This document shows positions 23,453 through 33,480 of a stretch of 64,000 bases of DNA, one piece after another. The translations under genes and the position numbers were made by a program. Under the pieces are notes generated by a model. It was not told the origin of the DNA. It searched no databases and saw only the letters and a program-made list of their open reading frames with translations. Each line of letters begins with the position of its first letter. Positions within the stretch are counted from its first letter, which is position 1. Source of the stretch: Macrothele yani (taxonomy: Eukaryota > Arthropoda > Arachnida > Araneae > Macrothelidae); NCBI GenBank assembly GCA_039090855.1, contig CM077024.1, positions 66,776,594-66,840,593 on the forward strand. Direction: 5' to 3'.

Positions 23453-23462
23453 GGGGGGGAGA
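23453..23462 (+). other. Polypurine tract
   Basis: A G run ending in gaga directly abuts the 3' LTR start, as expected for the plus-strand primer of an LTR element. Confidence 0.75.
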
Positions 23463-23625
23463 TGTGACGTACCTGCCAGCAGGACGCACACGACATAAAG
23501 GCAGATAGGAATCAGAACAAACGTCTGCGTAGCTCAGTTGGTAGAGCGACTTGTTCCGGAATAAGCGGCCTCGGGTTCGAATCCCGGCGTAGACCAAAAA
23601 TGACGGAGAAATTTACTTCGTTATA
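23463..23625 (+). repeat. 3' LTR of the TRIM
   Basis: 163 bp, same length and ends as the 5' LTR. Its tRNA-like domain is at 23523-23594 and has the better anticodon arm of the two (cttgttcc pairing with ggaataag). Confidence 0.82.
23523..23594 (+). promoter_or_regulatory. tRNA-like domain in 3' LTR
   Basis: Same architecture and length (72 nt) as in the 5' LTR: acceptor GTCTGCG/CGTAGAC, A box tagctcagttgg, B box ggttcgaatcc. Five substitutions separate it from the 5' copy, three in the anticodon stem and two just before the T arm. Confidence 0.75.
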
Positions 23626-23629
23626 ATGG

Positions 23630-23690
23630 CATTAGGTGTGTATATGTAGAAGTTTACTAAGTTCATTAACTGAAGAAACTTTGTATGCTT
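23630..23690 (+). pseudogene. 3' end of the split mariner-like transposase
   Basis: Joined across the TRIM, the codons read EYHLDILHG then IRCVYVEVY, which fits the C-terminal end of the family (EYRLDV-like followed by GAHIEH-like). Downstream to about 23690 is probably the element's 3' terminus, but I could not pair it with a left terminus. Confidence 0.6.
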
Positions 23691-23691
23691 A

Positions 23692-24930
23692 TCTATTTCT
23701 GTTTAAAACTGTTTAATTTCTAGCGTTCATTTAAAAGGCATAACGTGATTAAATCAGGATAAATATATATGGGAATCTTGTGCATTTATGCCACACTTCA
23801 AGGTAGTCAAAGGAAGGTAACTTTTTAAATTCACTAATTTGAAATTTCGGACGTACAGACTGACATATCACTGAACACACACACACACACAAAAAACGTA
23901 TTTTTTTTTCTTATGTCGTGTGCCAGAAGGTATGCTAATCATATTAAGTAACTTAACTGTGAAAATCTGCATTATAGTGATCATTTCAGAGTTACAAAGC
24001 TTCGAATTCCTAGCTTTTGTGCTTTTCAACTTAGCTTCTTTTGTTTCCCTCTTTATTCTTTTCAAAGCGCCAAACATAAATTTCAATTCTTAATAAATCA
24101 AGATCAATTCCTTTGACAGTAAAGGTGTGTGGAAGACTATTTTTTTTTTTTTTTACAAGGGTAGCTGATATCGGAGAGAAAATCTACAGTATCTCATTTT
24201 TATTGTTATCTGCCTGGCTGGCAAAAAGAATCCTGTTCCAATGGGTGTCACGAATCGATAGCAAATTTCTAGGCAGGTTCGGTTTGCAATTTAATCAAAT
24301 GAATTGTGCGACGAAATGAAACTTGCCATAAGTCTGCAAAAAAAAAAAACAGCAACATACTTTTGAAAAGGATGAGGTTGGCTCTCTAGTGAACTACTGA
24401 TTGATATTCTCTTACGGGTACATCTGGTTTTCATTCAAAACTAAAGACTGACTAAGAAATGTTGAATCTGTGGCACATGCGAAGTTTTAACTACAGCTGT
24501 GCTAATTCATTTTTATTCAAATTTGGCAGGAGCTTCTTTGAAACTTGAACGGTATTTACAGCTCCTTTACTGATTATACTCCCAGATGTCATAGGCTTTT
24601 GTTAAAGATATTATGTTTACACTTTCCAGTATCAAATGGCACAACATTCAAAGTTTCATTAACATTTCTCAACAAGGGCCTGAACTCAAGTGGTAATAGG
24701 GTAGGTAGGTATTAATTACGCTTGTTCAAATACCTGATATAAATATAATATATATTATAATATCTGGGTATTGAATAATAATAATATGATATCTGGGTAT
24801 TGTTTTTCATAATGATTAAAAATGGAATCGGCATATTGACATTTTATCAAAAAAATATCCAGAAATATAGGAATAATTACTCATATACTAACAAATCTAT
24901 CTGTTAAAACACTAAAATTATAATATTATA
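23692..24930. other. Unassigned AT-rich DNA
   Basis: No gene recognised. It contains a short AC microsatellite (about 23876-23890), T and A runs (about 24140-24154 and 24339-24350), and a local AT-rich repeat around 24740-24790 (atctgggtattg occurs twice). Confidence 0.5.
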
Positions 24931-24936
24931 CATTAA

Positions 24937-25405
24937 TTCATCCACACTTCGATTACTGCTTACTATCCTGGGGTCAAACAACACTAATATTAATCAATTA
25001 CAAATTCTTCAAAATAAATATATTCGATTAATAGATTTTAAGCATAATTTAAATGTTAAAAACTTACTAGGGCAAAATGCGTTCAGATATTCCAGAGCCA
25101 ACCCGAACAAATAAAATATCCTAACAATTCAGCAACTGTTTCACTTTAACTTAGGCAAAATTATGTACAAACGAATTAAATTGAACCTTGGACAGGAGCT
25201 CATAGAAATTAATACTGCTACGTACCGTTATAAGATTCATTACCAAGCTTTGTTAAGACTTACTACACCTAGAACACAAACTACTAAACAAAGTCTAAAT
25301 TATTCTGGTCCGGAGTTCTGGAACTCTTTGCCTGCAGAATTAATATCTATTAATAACTTCAATTTGTTTAAAAAGAAATTAAAACACTACTTACTTAATA
25401 ACTGA
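24937..25405 (+). pseudogene. CR1/Jockey-like LINE, end of reverse transcriptase ORF
   Basis: The frame contains the RT thumb region YTLIHPHFDYCLLSWG (about 24940-24975), then, after one frameshift near 24980, NINQLQILQNKYIRLIDF, and on to the C-terminal signature LNYSGPEFWNSLPAEL and FKKKLKHYLLNN ending at a TGA at 25403-25405. One in-frame TAA lies at 25112-25114. The GPxxWNSLP...FKKxLKxYLL ending is characteristic of CR1, L2 and Jockey-group LINEs. Only the last 150 codons are present, so this is a 5'-truncated copy. Clade within that group cannot be settled by eye. Confidence 0.78.
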
Positions 25406-25830
25406 TATCAATTTATCAGTACAAGATGGGAGGTTGACTGACAGGAATTATTCGATTGAGGGGGGAATGCGAGGGACTTACCAGGTGAAGACTCAGTGGC
25501 CAAGGGACGGGGGATCTTCACAATGAGGATTGGGTAGGGGGCGGGGAACAACTCATGTTTTTCATTACTTTAACGTTATTTTTCTCTTGATATTCTGTTA
25601 ACTCAATATTATGATTAGATGTTTAATTTGATATTTGTTTCCTTTTTTGACTCTGCTGCTGTTATATCAATGTTCTTGTCTTGACTTAAAACTTGGGAGA
25701 TCAAGGCTGGTCAAGTCTCCTCGAGGCCTTTTCCTTGATCTTCCCTGCTGTTATTTTTATGTTTATGCTTAACTGTTCAGAATTATTAATTTTAATATCT
25801 AACAGCAAGATCAATAAATGAAATGAAATA
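25406..25830 (+). mobile_element. 3' UTR of the CR1/Jockey-like LINE
   Basis: Continues from the ORF stop to a short tandem tail (aataaatgaaatgaaata, about 25813-25830). Short tandem 3' repeats rather than poly-A are usual for CR1/L2-type elements, and support the end of the insertion here. Confidence 0.6.
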
Positions 25831-25831
25831 A

Positions 25832-26233
25832 TTTAACGATGCTGGATCTCTAATTGATACAGCACCGTTGGATCAATGACACAAGTCGATCGGGACGACT
25901 GACTTCTGTCACTTTAGGTGCTTATGGAGTTTAAAAATACACTAAGCATGTATTTCACACTGCACTTATATTTGCAATTCGCAATTTACTACTAACTCTC
26001 ATGTGGTACATATAAGAAATTTTGAACAGTCACTCGTACAGATCTTGTATTTTAAGAAATCTGATTTGGAGCGCCAGTATTTTTAGTTTCACATTTTTGC
26101 ACAACTATGTAGATTTCCAATTAGATAATTAGATAAGCACACATCTTTTGAGAGGTGCGCATACAAGAATGACCACCTATTTTCGGAATAATTTTGTTTC
26201 CATACAATTACCTATTTGCAGAGTTTCTTTCTT
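25832..26233. other. Unassigned AT-rich gap
   Basis: No coding or repeat signature recognised between the LINE tail and the SINE fragment. Confidence 0.5.
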
Positions 26234-26396
26234 TTTTATTTATTTTTTTCGGTGCTTAGCGACAACCATGAACAACTCGACAGGATATAAGCAGTCGCTC
26301 GTTGCTAATTTGGGGCCATTGTTTCCAGGGAAGGCAAAAGCCAGAGCTTTAAGACAAGCTCGTCATCGATGTCTCATACGGACTGGAACCCGGGAA
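26234..26396 (-). mobile_element. tRNA-headed SINE, type 1, truncated
   Basis: The tail-side half in reverse orientation: acaaccatgaacaactcgac, then gcagtcgctcgttgctaatttggg match the body of the type 1 family, and gaacccggg the region of the B box. The tRNA head is lost where a perfect hairpin begins at 26398. Confidence 0.7.
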
Positions 26397-26397
26397 C

Positions 26398-26443
26398 ATT
26401 TTTCTTTCGGGTTAGTCTCGAACGACTAACCCGAAAGAAAAAT
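26398..26443. repeat. Perfect 20-bp hairpin, 6-nt loop
   Basis: The left arm (26398-26417, atttttctttcgggttagtc) and right arm (26424-26443) are exact inverted copies around tcgaac. It lies where the SINE head should be, so it may come from a fold-back event during insertion or repair. Confidence 0.9.
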
Positions 26444-26480
26444 ACGTCTCTGAGCACTTCGCCTCCCGGATGGCTCAGTG

Positions 26481-27366
26481 CAGAGCTGAGTTCGGGCTCA
26501 ATTTTCGGAGCCCGAGCCCGTAGTATATCAGTCCGAGCCCACCCGAGCCCGTAGTATATCAGTCCGAGCCCACCCGAGCCCGTAGTATATCAGTTCGAGC
26601 CCGTAATATATCAGTTCGAGCCCGTAGTATATCAGTCCGAGCCCGAATTTTATATTGCAAGGTAGAGCCCGGGACCGAACGAGCCCGAAAACTGGCTAAC
26701 CTGTCTAACCATTAATAAAAAAACATCTCCTTTTCCACAATTCCACTCTCTCCTCCTCCTGCAATTAACCAATGTATTTCTTAAATGGGGAGTGGGGAAG
26801 AGACCTCTATCTATTTTTATAGTATAATTGTACGATTTTCGTTGACCGTTCGTTTCCACCTGAAGGGTTTCGGGTGGCGGGTCATCCAAAATGATCGGGC
26901 AGTGCTGCAATTGTATGTTGCTCAAATAATGCTAAAGTTATCGCGCCATAATGCGCTGAAATATGTACGTTGCTAAATAGAATCAGAAGAGAGCTACTGC
27001 GTGGAGATAGGGGATAAATTATCGTCGACAAGCTGTCAACTATCCAATATCTATAGTTCTCGAAAAAGCTTTTTTTTTCTCTGAAGAAACACACTAATGC
27101 GCGGCCTATAGCATTTTCTACTTAAGTCCCGAATAAATAGCCATCTCGAATGCCCGCTTCATAACCGGAACCAGTTGCCGAAGAATTCCCTTTACCAACT
27201 GCATGTATAAAGTGTCTAATTTTCTAAATCATATAAAATCCCATTTTTATATTAAAAAAACTATCTCTCTGTCTCTCTAAGATCCCGAGCCCGAAACGCA
27301 GTAAATATTCTACAGCCCGAGCCCTTCTGCTTCGGGCTTCCAGGCTCGGGCTCAGCCCGTCTCAGC
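26481..27366. mobile_element. GCCCG-rich non-autonomous hAT-like element
   Basis: The left end cagagctgagttcgggctc is followed by tandem copies of gagcccgtagtatatcagt (period 31, later 21 bp) to about 26690. The right end (27284-27366) carries gagcccg words, then cttcgggcttccaggctcgg and ctcagcccgtctcag. GGGCTC words thus occur in inverted orientation near both ends, and an 8-bp pair gctcagtg (26473-26480) and tctcagcg (27360-27367) could be an imperfect target duplication. There is no coding sequence inside. CAGAG-starts, subterminal repeats and 8-bp duplications are hAT features, but the assignment is tentative. Confidence 0.45.
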
Positions 27367-27369
27367 GTA

Positions 27370-28060
27370 TCTATTTTCAGCAGCCACCCGGATGCTCAGT
27401 GGTATTTGCAGAAGTACCATGAGCTAAGCACACACAGTTGAGGTGTACCATAAATTTAGAAACGTACATAAGCGCCTGGGTATCTTTCCCCCTCACAGAA
27501 CTGCTCTCATAATATGTCTGTGGAAAGGATAAAAAAACCCGCTCATAATCAGTTCAAGTCTTAAGTGGAAAGAATACGCTAAAAGCAGAGTGAACTTGAG
27601 GAAGCCTATTCACAGTAATGAAATAGGTCATCAGTTATTTTTTGAATTACAGGAATAGGAAATATCAAGCTTTGGAGAGGGAAGTGGAATGTTGTCCATT
27701 TGGGCTTGCACACACGTCGAATTCCTAAAATTATTTTCCGATCATTTCTTCATGAACAAAGGTCATGAGCAGCCAAACTGATTTAGAACGTTTAAGTTAC
27801 CATGTTCCTGAAATATGTTCATCAAGTGGCGATAAATTTGAAATTTTTAAATCCAGTTAGTTTGGCTTAACATTCCATCTAGATCTTACTTGCAACTATT
27901 TCAATAATTATGTAACCTAAAGGCTCCTTTTCATAAATACAATTTGAACATGGAAATGACAATGCAGTGCAGTACAGCCTTTATTTAGAAGTTTATGTCT
28001 GAAGGATTTAATGCAGCTAAGAGGGTTGAAAATAGATAAACTATTGAGGTAATGGAACAC
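27370..28060. other. Unassigned AT-rich DNA
   Basis: No gene or repeat recognised. Confidence 0.55.
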
Positions 28061-28063
28061 AGG

Positions 28064-28430
28064 TCGCAAGTGACCTAGTGGTTAGACAATCGCTCTTCTA
28101 CCAGATGGTTGTGGGATCGATTCCAGTCGGTCGGGTTGCTCTGAACCACCGAACACTCGCCGTCGTCGGATGATCACCCTAAGCCACCGCCCCTGGGGTA
28201 TCGGACCCCCATTCCAACTAAAGTTATCTGTTTCTTGTTCTCTCTTCCCTAAAGAGCTCGTGGGACGTCGTAGTCTGGCATTCCCACTTCTCTAACCTAT
28301 CTACTCTCTGTTCTATATGAACCTCTAGGTTCCATCTCATGTCACTTCCTACTTTGCCTGACCCGACGTGACGCAGGTTGTTAGGGATTCTAAACCTCGA
28401 TCTTCGGGGGCTGTCCCTATGAAAAAGCGC
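28064..28430 (+). mobile_element. tRNA-headed SINE, type 3 (candidate)
   Basis: The head gacctagtggttagacaatc (about 28071-28090) resembles an A box region, and gggatcgattcc (about 28111-28122) a B box, at normal tRNA spacing. The body is C-rich (accaccgaacactcgccgtc) and has no A-rich tail that I can see. It lacks the ccctaaattagg core of types 1 and 2. The end is approximate. Confidence 0.5.
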
Positions 28431-28434
28431 AAAG

Positions 28435-29160
28435 TGTCTCTCTCTTCTGTAGCTACACTGAGTGTTAATGAAACGGAGGAACCATTTTCTGCATACAGTG
28501 CGGGTGCATTTATCTTAAATATATGAACATGCATAATAGTGTTTCCTTCCTTAGTTTATACGTAGTTCTTCTATTAACTTAGTAATATAAATAACCTATC
28601 ATTTACTTTGCTGAAAGAGAGAGTTCTGTGCTTTTCATTGCTTCTTGTTAGTTCGGAGTTGCATATTTATAGAGCTTACATCAGTACTTTCCAAAGCGAA
28701 TATTGTATTGTACCAGTTTGCGGTGAGTGGAGTTGTTTTAACTGATACCACAAGAGAACTTGAAAGGGAAACAATTAAAAGAGATGGATTTGAAAGTATG
28801 ATGCCAATATTTTACGACAATTCTTCTCTTCATAACAGCAACATTATTTTTCAGTACGTCAATATTGGTCCCAAGTTCCACTGCAGCTGAACTCAGGGTA
28901 AAGCTCAGTTTATAGTGAACGTGGAAAACAACGCCACCTTTGTTGTACAAGTTTGCAAGTCTGTAGGTGCCTGTAGAATTGCGCAACTATTGCATTTAAG
29001 TGGTTCGTACGGAAGGAAAAACTACTGAACAGTCTTGTGAAAAACTTTCTCTCTCTACAAGAGGAAAAGTATTTTTGCAGTTTAATTCAAAATACTTCCC
29101 AGGCGTAAATGCAGAGGCATATGATTTCAATACAAGATGCTTTTAAAGTTTTGAATGATT
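28435..29160. other. Unassigned DNA
   Basis: No gene recognised. An 81-codon frame at 28645-28890 has no motif I know. Part of this may belong to the 5' end of the hAT remnant that follows, but I cannot align it. Confidence 0.4.
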
Positions 29161-29164
29161 ACGT

Positions 29165-29703
29165 CTGCTATGGAAGGACGATGTCGGAAAAATACTAAGA
29201 TGGCGCTCCTTCAAAGACAGGTGCTGTAAAGCTTTACCTCACATAAAAAAAAAAAGAAGAAAAGAAAAGAAAAGCAGATGTTTACAGCATGTTGTCTTTA
29301 CGCCTCGTGGTTACAGTTGTAAACTTCGCTGGAGAAAACTTGAAAGCAATTTTCGGGGGAAAAAAAAGCTGTTGAGATCTAAAAATACTGTCTCTTAAAT
29401 CACACGTGCTTACTCAAATCTATGATGAAATGGAAACAAAACACAACTTTATGCTCCACACCGATGTACGCTGGATGTCCAGGGAACGAGTTCAACAAAG
29501 TGTTTATGAGTTCCGTGAAACAATACTGGATTTATTTCAGTGAAAAAATACCACTGAATTTTTGAAATATTTTCATTATGACCTTTGGTTCACGATTTCT
29601 CCCCTTTTTTTGATATATCTGAGCTCCTGAAAAAAATACCAATATTAAGGTGAAAGAATATTTTGAATACTACTAACAAAATTTCATCATCGTATTCACC
29701 ATA
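29165..29703 (+). pseudogene. hAT transposase remnant (ZBED5/FAM200-like), first part
   Basis: Two conserved islands are readable. DGAPSKTGAV near 29200-29230 matches the CTDGAxxMTG motif that carries a catalytic Asp. LKSHVLTQIYDEMETKHNFM followed by LHTDVRWMSRERV and VYEFRETILDLF (about 29395-29540) matches the LLHTEVRWLSRGKVL signature of this hAT branch. A TGA interrupts after LDLFQ. An A-rich insertion (about 29246-29276) separates the islands. A Tc1-like element has inserted at 29704, and the remnant appears to resume beyond it. Confidence 0.7.
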
Positions 29704-30858
29704 TTGACAAAAGTCACCGGACACCTCTTCAAAAGCAAATGATTGGATCCGCTGCGTTGTTAAGATGCGCGGTACAGCTACAAACAGTATGAAAACAAGC
29801 CTGCAGCTGACCGCGATCATATCGCACTGTGAGGTTGAGTGAAAATGTCGCAGCGGCAGAGAACTGACTTTGAGAAAGGAAAGATTGTTCGGTGTTATAT
29901 TAATGAGTTGTCCATAAAAGAAACCGAGAGGCGTTTAAACATACCCAAGTCAACTGTTTTGGATATACGTACCGGCAGACTAAAGAAAATCAGTGATAGA
30001 GGACGTCGAAGCCGCAGGAGAGTCGTTACAGCTAATCGACGGAGCACTACACAAGACCTCAGTGTACAGGTGAGTAAAAATGCTGGAACCTCGGTATCTA
30101 CACGTACTATTCACACAGAACTTCGTTCTATGAGTTACCGTGGTCGTGCGGCTGCTCCTAAGCCTTTCATCTCCACTCGGAATGCTACTCGTCGTTTAGC
30201 ATGGTGTAAAGAACATTTATCGCCGACCGTAGATCAACGGAAACGAGTCCTATGGACTGATGAATCCTGATACATGATCCATCAGTCTGATGGCCGTGTG
30301 TGAGCATGGCGGCAGCCGGGGAAACGCTATTTACCACAGTGTACTGTTCCTACGGTCAAGTTTGGAGCTGGCAGTGTACTCGTGTGGGGGTGTTTTTCGT
30401 GGTATGATCCCGGCCCATTGTTTATCGTGGAGAAACCTGTTAACCAACACGTCTACCTCGATATTCTGGACAATTATACATTACCAACTCTGTGGCAATA
30501 CTATGGAATCGAGCCATAAAGCAAGGACTGTTACGGCGTGGTTTCACGATAATTCCGTATCGTGTGTGGACTTGCCAGCACAGAGCCTTGATCTTAATCC
30601 CATAGAGCACCCATGGGATGAATTAGAGCACCGCATAAGAAGTTTGGAACCAAACCCTACTACTAAGCAACAGTTAGCGGCAGCATTATGTACTGAATGG
30701 AAGCACATACTTATCGCTATGCTCCACAACCTTGTTGAAAGAATTTCTCGAAGGGCCAGTGCATGCATTAAGGCCAAATGTTGACCGACACCGTACTAAT
30801 GTATGTCAATAAATGCAATGTTGTGTTTCTCTCCTAGATGTCCGGTGACTTTTGTCAA
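29704..30858 (+). mobile_element. Tc1-like element, 1155 bp, inside a hAT remnant
   Basis: Inverted ends share ttgacaaaagtcaccggaca, flanked by TA at 29702-29703 and 30859-30860. The inserted position lies within the hAT remnant, so this Tc1-like insertion is the younger of the two. Confidence 0.93.
29845..30783 (+). pseudogene. Tc1-like transposase pseudogene (middle Asp region deleted)
   Basis: The start near 29845 gives MSQRQRTDFEKGKIVRCYIN. The HTH (IKETERRLNIPKSTV) and second HTH (SVSTRTIHTELRSM) are followed by VLWTDES at about 30250-30270, then a TGA where the family has Arg. Reading goes on through GAGSVLVWGCFSWYDPGPLF and VNQHVYLDILDNYTLPTLWQ to YYGIEPS, where the sequence jumps straight to HKARTVTAWFHDN. 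The QDNAP motif with the second Asp is gone, a deletion of a dozen or more codons. A downstream frame holds LDLNPIEHPWDELE with the Glu and the natural C-terminus (stop at 30782-30784). Stops at CGA-type codons fit CpG decay. Confidence 0.9.
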
Positions 30859-30860
30859 TA

Positions 30861-31190
30861 TAGTGTATATGATACATGCAATAAATTTGATTTGTAACCA
30901 CTTGACATTACAAGAAAATAAACTGAAAGTGTATTTTCCAGGTTTAAAAACCAAGGCAAATGACTGAATAGAAATACAGTTATTCCAACCCAAATACGGG
31001 GCTCCCTTTTACGGCAAAACAAAAACAAGCACAATTAATAAAGGACCGTAATCTAAAGTATGGACTAAATTGGAAACACCACTAAGAGAAATAGGGGCAG
31101 CTCTTGGATTTTACTTCAAGAGAACTTCCTGAGTTTGGCAAAATGAGCACTCACAGTTTTGTTGAAGTTTTTAACCACCTACCATTGTGA
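30861..31190 (+). pseudogene. hAT transposase remnant, second part
   Basis: Beyond the Tc1-like insertion, LTLQENKLKVYFPGLKT and, in another frame, ELPEFGKMSTHSFVEVF (about 31125-31170) fit the C-terminal region of the ZBED5-like hAT branch (a LQEEL segment, then REYPELAKKA-like). Similarity is weak and the frame is broken. No clear hAT terminus follows. Confidence 0.45.
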
Positions 31191-31314
31191 AGCCGTTTTT
31201 TATTCTTTTAATCTGATAATGTGTATGAAAACAGTAAAACGGGAAGTTTGAAGATATTTAATGTAGAGATGCGGTTGAATTTAGCACAACGTCTCTCAGA
31301 TTGAAATGAAATTT

Positions 31315-31510
31315 GGCCGACCTGATGACTGAGTGGTCTGAGGCTTTGGACTCTGACCATTGGCCCGAGATGGGCCCGGGTTCGAGTCACGGATGAAGCA
31401 TGAGTGGAGCGCTTGTCTGATGGTTCTGTTCTTTCACTGGAACTAGCTGGTTAAAATTAGAGACGGCTGACTGCTTATAATTCAAAGTTCGTTGGTCGTT
31501 GAACCTCGAG
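31315..31510 (+). mobile_element. tRNA-headed SINE, type 1
   Basis: The head ggccgacctgatgactgagt, B box gggttcgagtc (about 31378-31388) and body taaaattagagacggctgac then cgttggtcgttgaacct agree with the type 1 family. Diverged, with no clean A tail. Confidence 0.8.
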
Positions 31511-31511
31511 A

Positions 31512-32047
31512 ACAAGACCTCTGAAAGACCCACCAAACACATGTGGAAAATGAATTGCATTAAAAACTTGAGTTTTCCAAATCTATGATGCTTCTAACAG
31601 GTAAGCAAATAAAAAACACAATTTTAAATATTTTAATAGGCTGACACAATTTTTTTTGAAAGGATATGTAAGATGCCAAAATTTCTTTTATATGTTAAAA
31701 TAGTGGCGTCAAGCGAAAAAGTTTGGAAGACGCTGCAAGACATTACATAATGCTCTTTAATTTAGTAGTTTAGTGCTGAAGAAATGCTTTCAGAGAAGAA
31801 ATGCAGTTATATCTCCTTCGTTTACATTGTTTTGCTTGTTTGTTATTTCAGTATGTTTTTTATTATGCAGGCAGAAACTTATTTGATTTAAAACTTCTTA
31901 CTGTCAAAATATTTCGCTTTTGCTAAGAGTAAGCTGTTATCACTAAGTTACAGTCTAACGGCTCTTTTTAGCTTATGTGATCGTAACTTTGCGTATGATC
32001 TGTAAAACGATATATATGGTTTTCTATTATATGTTGACGATAGTAAA
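31512..32047. other. Unassigned AT-rich DNA
   Basis: No coding region or repeat recognised. Confidence 0.55.
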
Positions 32048-32230
32048 TACACTCACGGACTATGAAATTTGCGCACCTGGAAGAAAACATGCTATAACCG
32101 CGAAACTTTGCAGATAGCTAGAGTACGTGCTGGTATGCAAATGATACGCGTTTGGTGCCATTGCGCAGTACCTCACACCATGTGGTGGCTCTGCAAGCAC
32201 CAACTGGCAGTCTTATAAACCGGCTTGTAT

Positions 32231-32452
32231 TATTTATTTTTTTTGATTGGAGGTTTAACGACCACCGTGAGCAACTCAATGGGCTATAAGCAGTCGCCCG
32301 TCCCTAATTTAGGGTCACTGGTTCCAGGGAAGGGAGAGCCAGTGCCGTAAGACAAACACAACATCCATGCCTGACCGGGATTCGAACCCGGACCCCTTAC
32401 GGACGAATGATCAGAAGCTAGCGCCTTAGACCACTGCGCCACCGGGTCGGCC
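32231..32452 (-). mobile_element. tRNA-headed SINE, type 1, best-preserved copy
   Basis: In reverse complement it begins ggccgacccggtggcgcagt with a good A box (ggcgcagtggtctaagg) and B box gggttcgaatcccgg. It continues through ccctaaattagggacgggcg and ends with an A-rich tail. It interrupts the family B Tc1-like element, so it inserted later than that element. Confidence 0.9.
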
Positions 32453-32487
32453 AGAGTGACAAGAATGCCAAGTAGACACCAGAGACG

Positions 32488-33480
32488 GACTTTGAGAGAG
32501 GCCTGAAAATCGGGCTAAAAACCGCAGGGTGGTCGGCGCGCCATGTAGCCCGTCCCTTGTATCGTTCTGACCATACCGTCCGACTCTGTTGGGGGCAGTA
32601 GACACGTGACGTCACTGCCACATGACGGAGCGGTTCCGGACGGACCAAGAGGACCACCGGTAGAGAGGATCGCCGAATTGTGCGCCAGGCACTAACGGAT
32701 ACCACGGGGACCCGGTCCACTATACAGGCAGATGTAGCGGCTCCTGTGTGCCCACGAACCATTTGACGACGCTTCGCGGAAGCTAATCTGTTATCCCAGC
32801 GCCCCTTACGTGTGCTGCCATTAACTCCGGGACATCGCCGGTTCCGTTTGCAGTGGTGCCAAGCCAGAGCGAAGTGGAACGCTACAGACTCGCGACGTGT
32901 GGTGTTTAGCGATGAATGCCGCTTCGTGTTAGGGACAGATGATAATCGTGTTCCGGTGTGGTGATCCCCGGGTCAACGGCACAATCCCAGCTTCGCTATC
33001 GAGCTCCACACCTCCCCCAATGCAAGCATTATGATCTGGGAGCCTACGATAGCCGATCAGCTCTAGTAGTGGTGCGTGGATCATTGACGGGCCAGCGGTA
33101 TGTGGATGAGATCCTACAGCCCCATGTGCTCCCATTCCTGGCCGGGATACTAAGTGCGCTATACCAACAGGATAATGCCCGCCTGCATACGGCTCGGTTT
33201 GCCCAGGACTGCATGCGTCATGTCCAGACACTTTCATGGCCTGCCCGCTTCCCGCACATGTCCCTTATCGAGCATGTGTGGGAAAAGTTGAAACGCCAGC
33301 TGCCGCCATGCCGCACTATCCAGGATTTGGAGCACACCGCTCAACACGTGTGTGCCAGTCTGCCGTAGGGCAACATCAGGCGTCTGTTCGCTTCCATACC
33401 GGATCGTATTGCAGCAGTATCGCCGTACGAAACGGTGCGACGCGCTACTGAACATGACCGGACTGCATGCCACAGATCCC
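32488..33480 (+). pseudogene. Tc1-like transposase pseudogene, family B copy 2
   Basis: Same protein as copy 1, with different damage. The HTH starts DFERGLKIGLKTAGWSARHV, and TGTRSTIQADVAAPVCPRT leads to a stop where the second HTH begins. All three catalytic motifs are present here: VVFSDECRF (about 32898-32924), QQDNARLHTA (about 33166-33195) and SLIEHVWEKL (about 33262-33291). A TGA follows VPVW near 32962, and a deletion with frameshift near 33035 removes part of the WGA-I-Y segment. A TAG at 33366-33368 truncates the last fifth. Comparing the two copies shows that the family's first residue is Asp and the last Glu, both lost in copy 1. Confidence 0.88.

Larger units (their letters stand above)
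23040..23625. mobile_element. TRIM-like miniature LTR retroelement with tRNA-like LTRs
   Basis: Two direct repeats of 163 bp, about 95% identical, bracket a 260-bp interior without any open frame. The repeat begins tgtgacgtacc. The 4-bp duplication atgg flanks the whole (23036-23039 and 23626-23629). A primer binding site follows the first repeat after one base, and a G-rich purine tract ends immediately before the second. These are the defining parts of a terminal-repeat retrotransposon in miniature. It must be copied in trans by an LTR retroelement's proteins, since it encodes none. Each LTR contains a 72-nt tRNA-like domain. Removal of the element plus one atgg restores the reading frame of the host transposase remnant, which fixes the boundaries. 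Confidence 0.85.
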
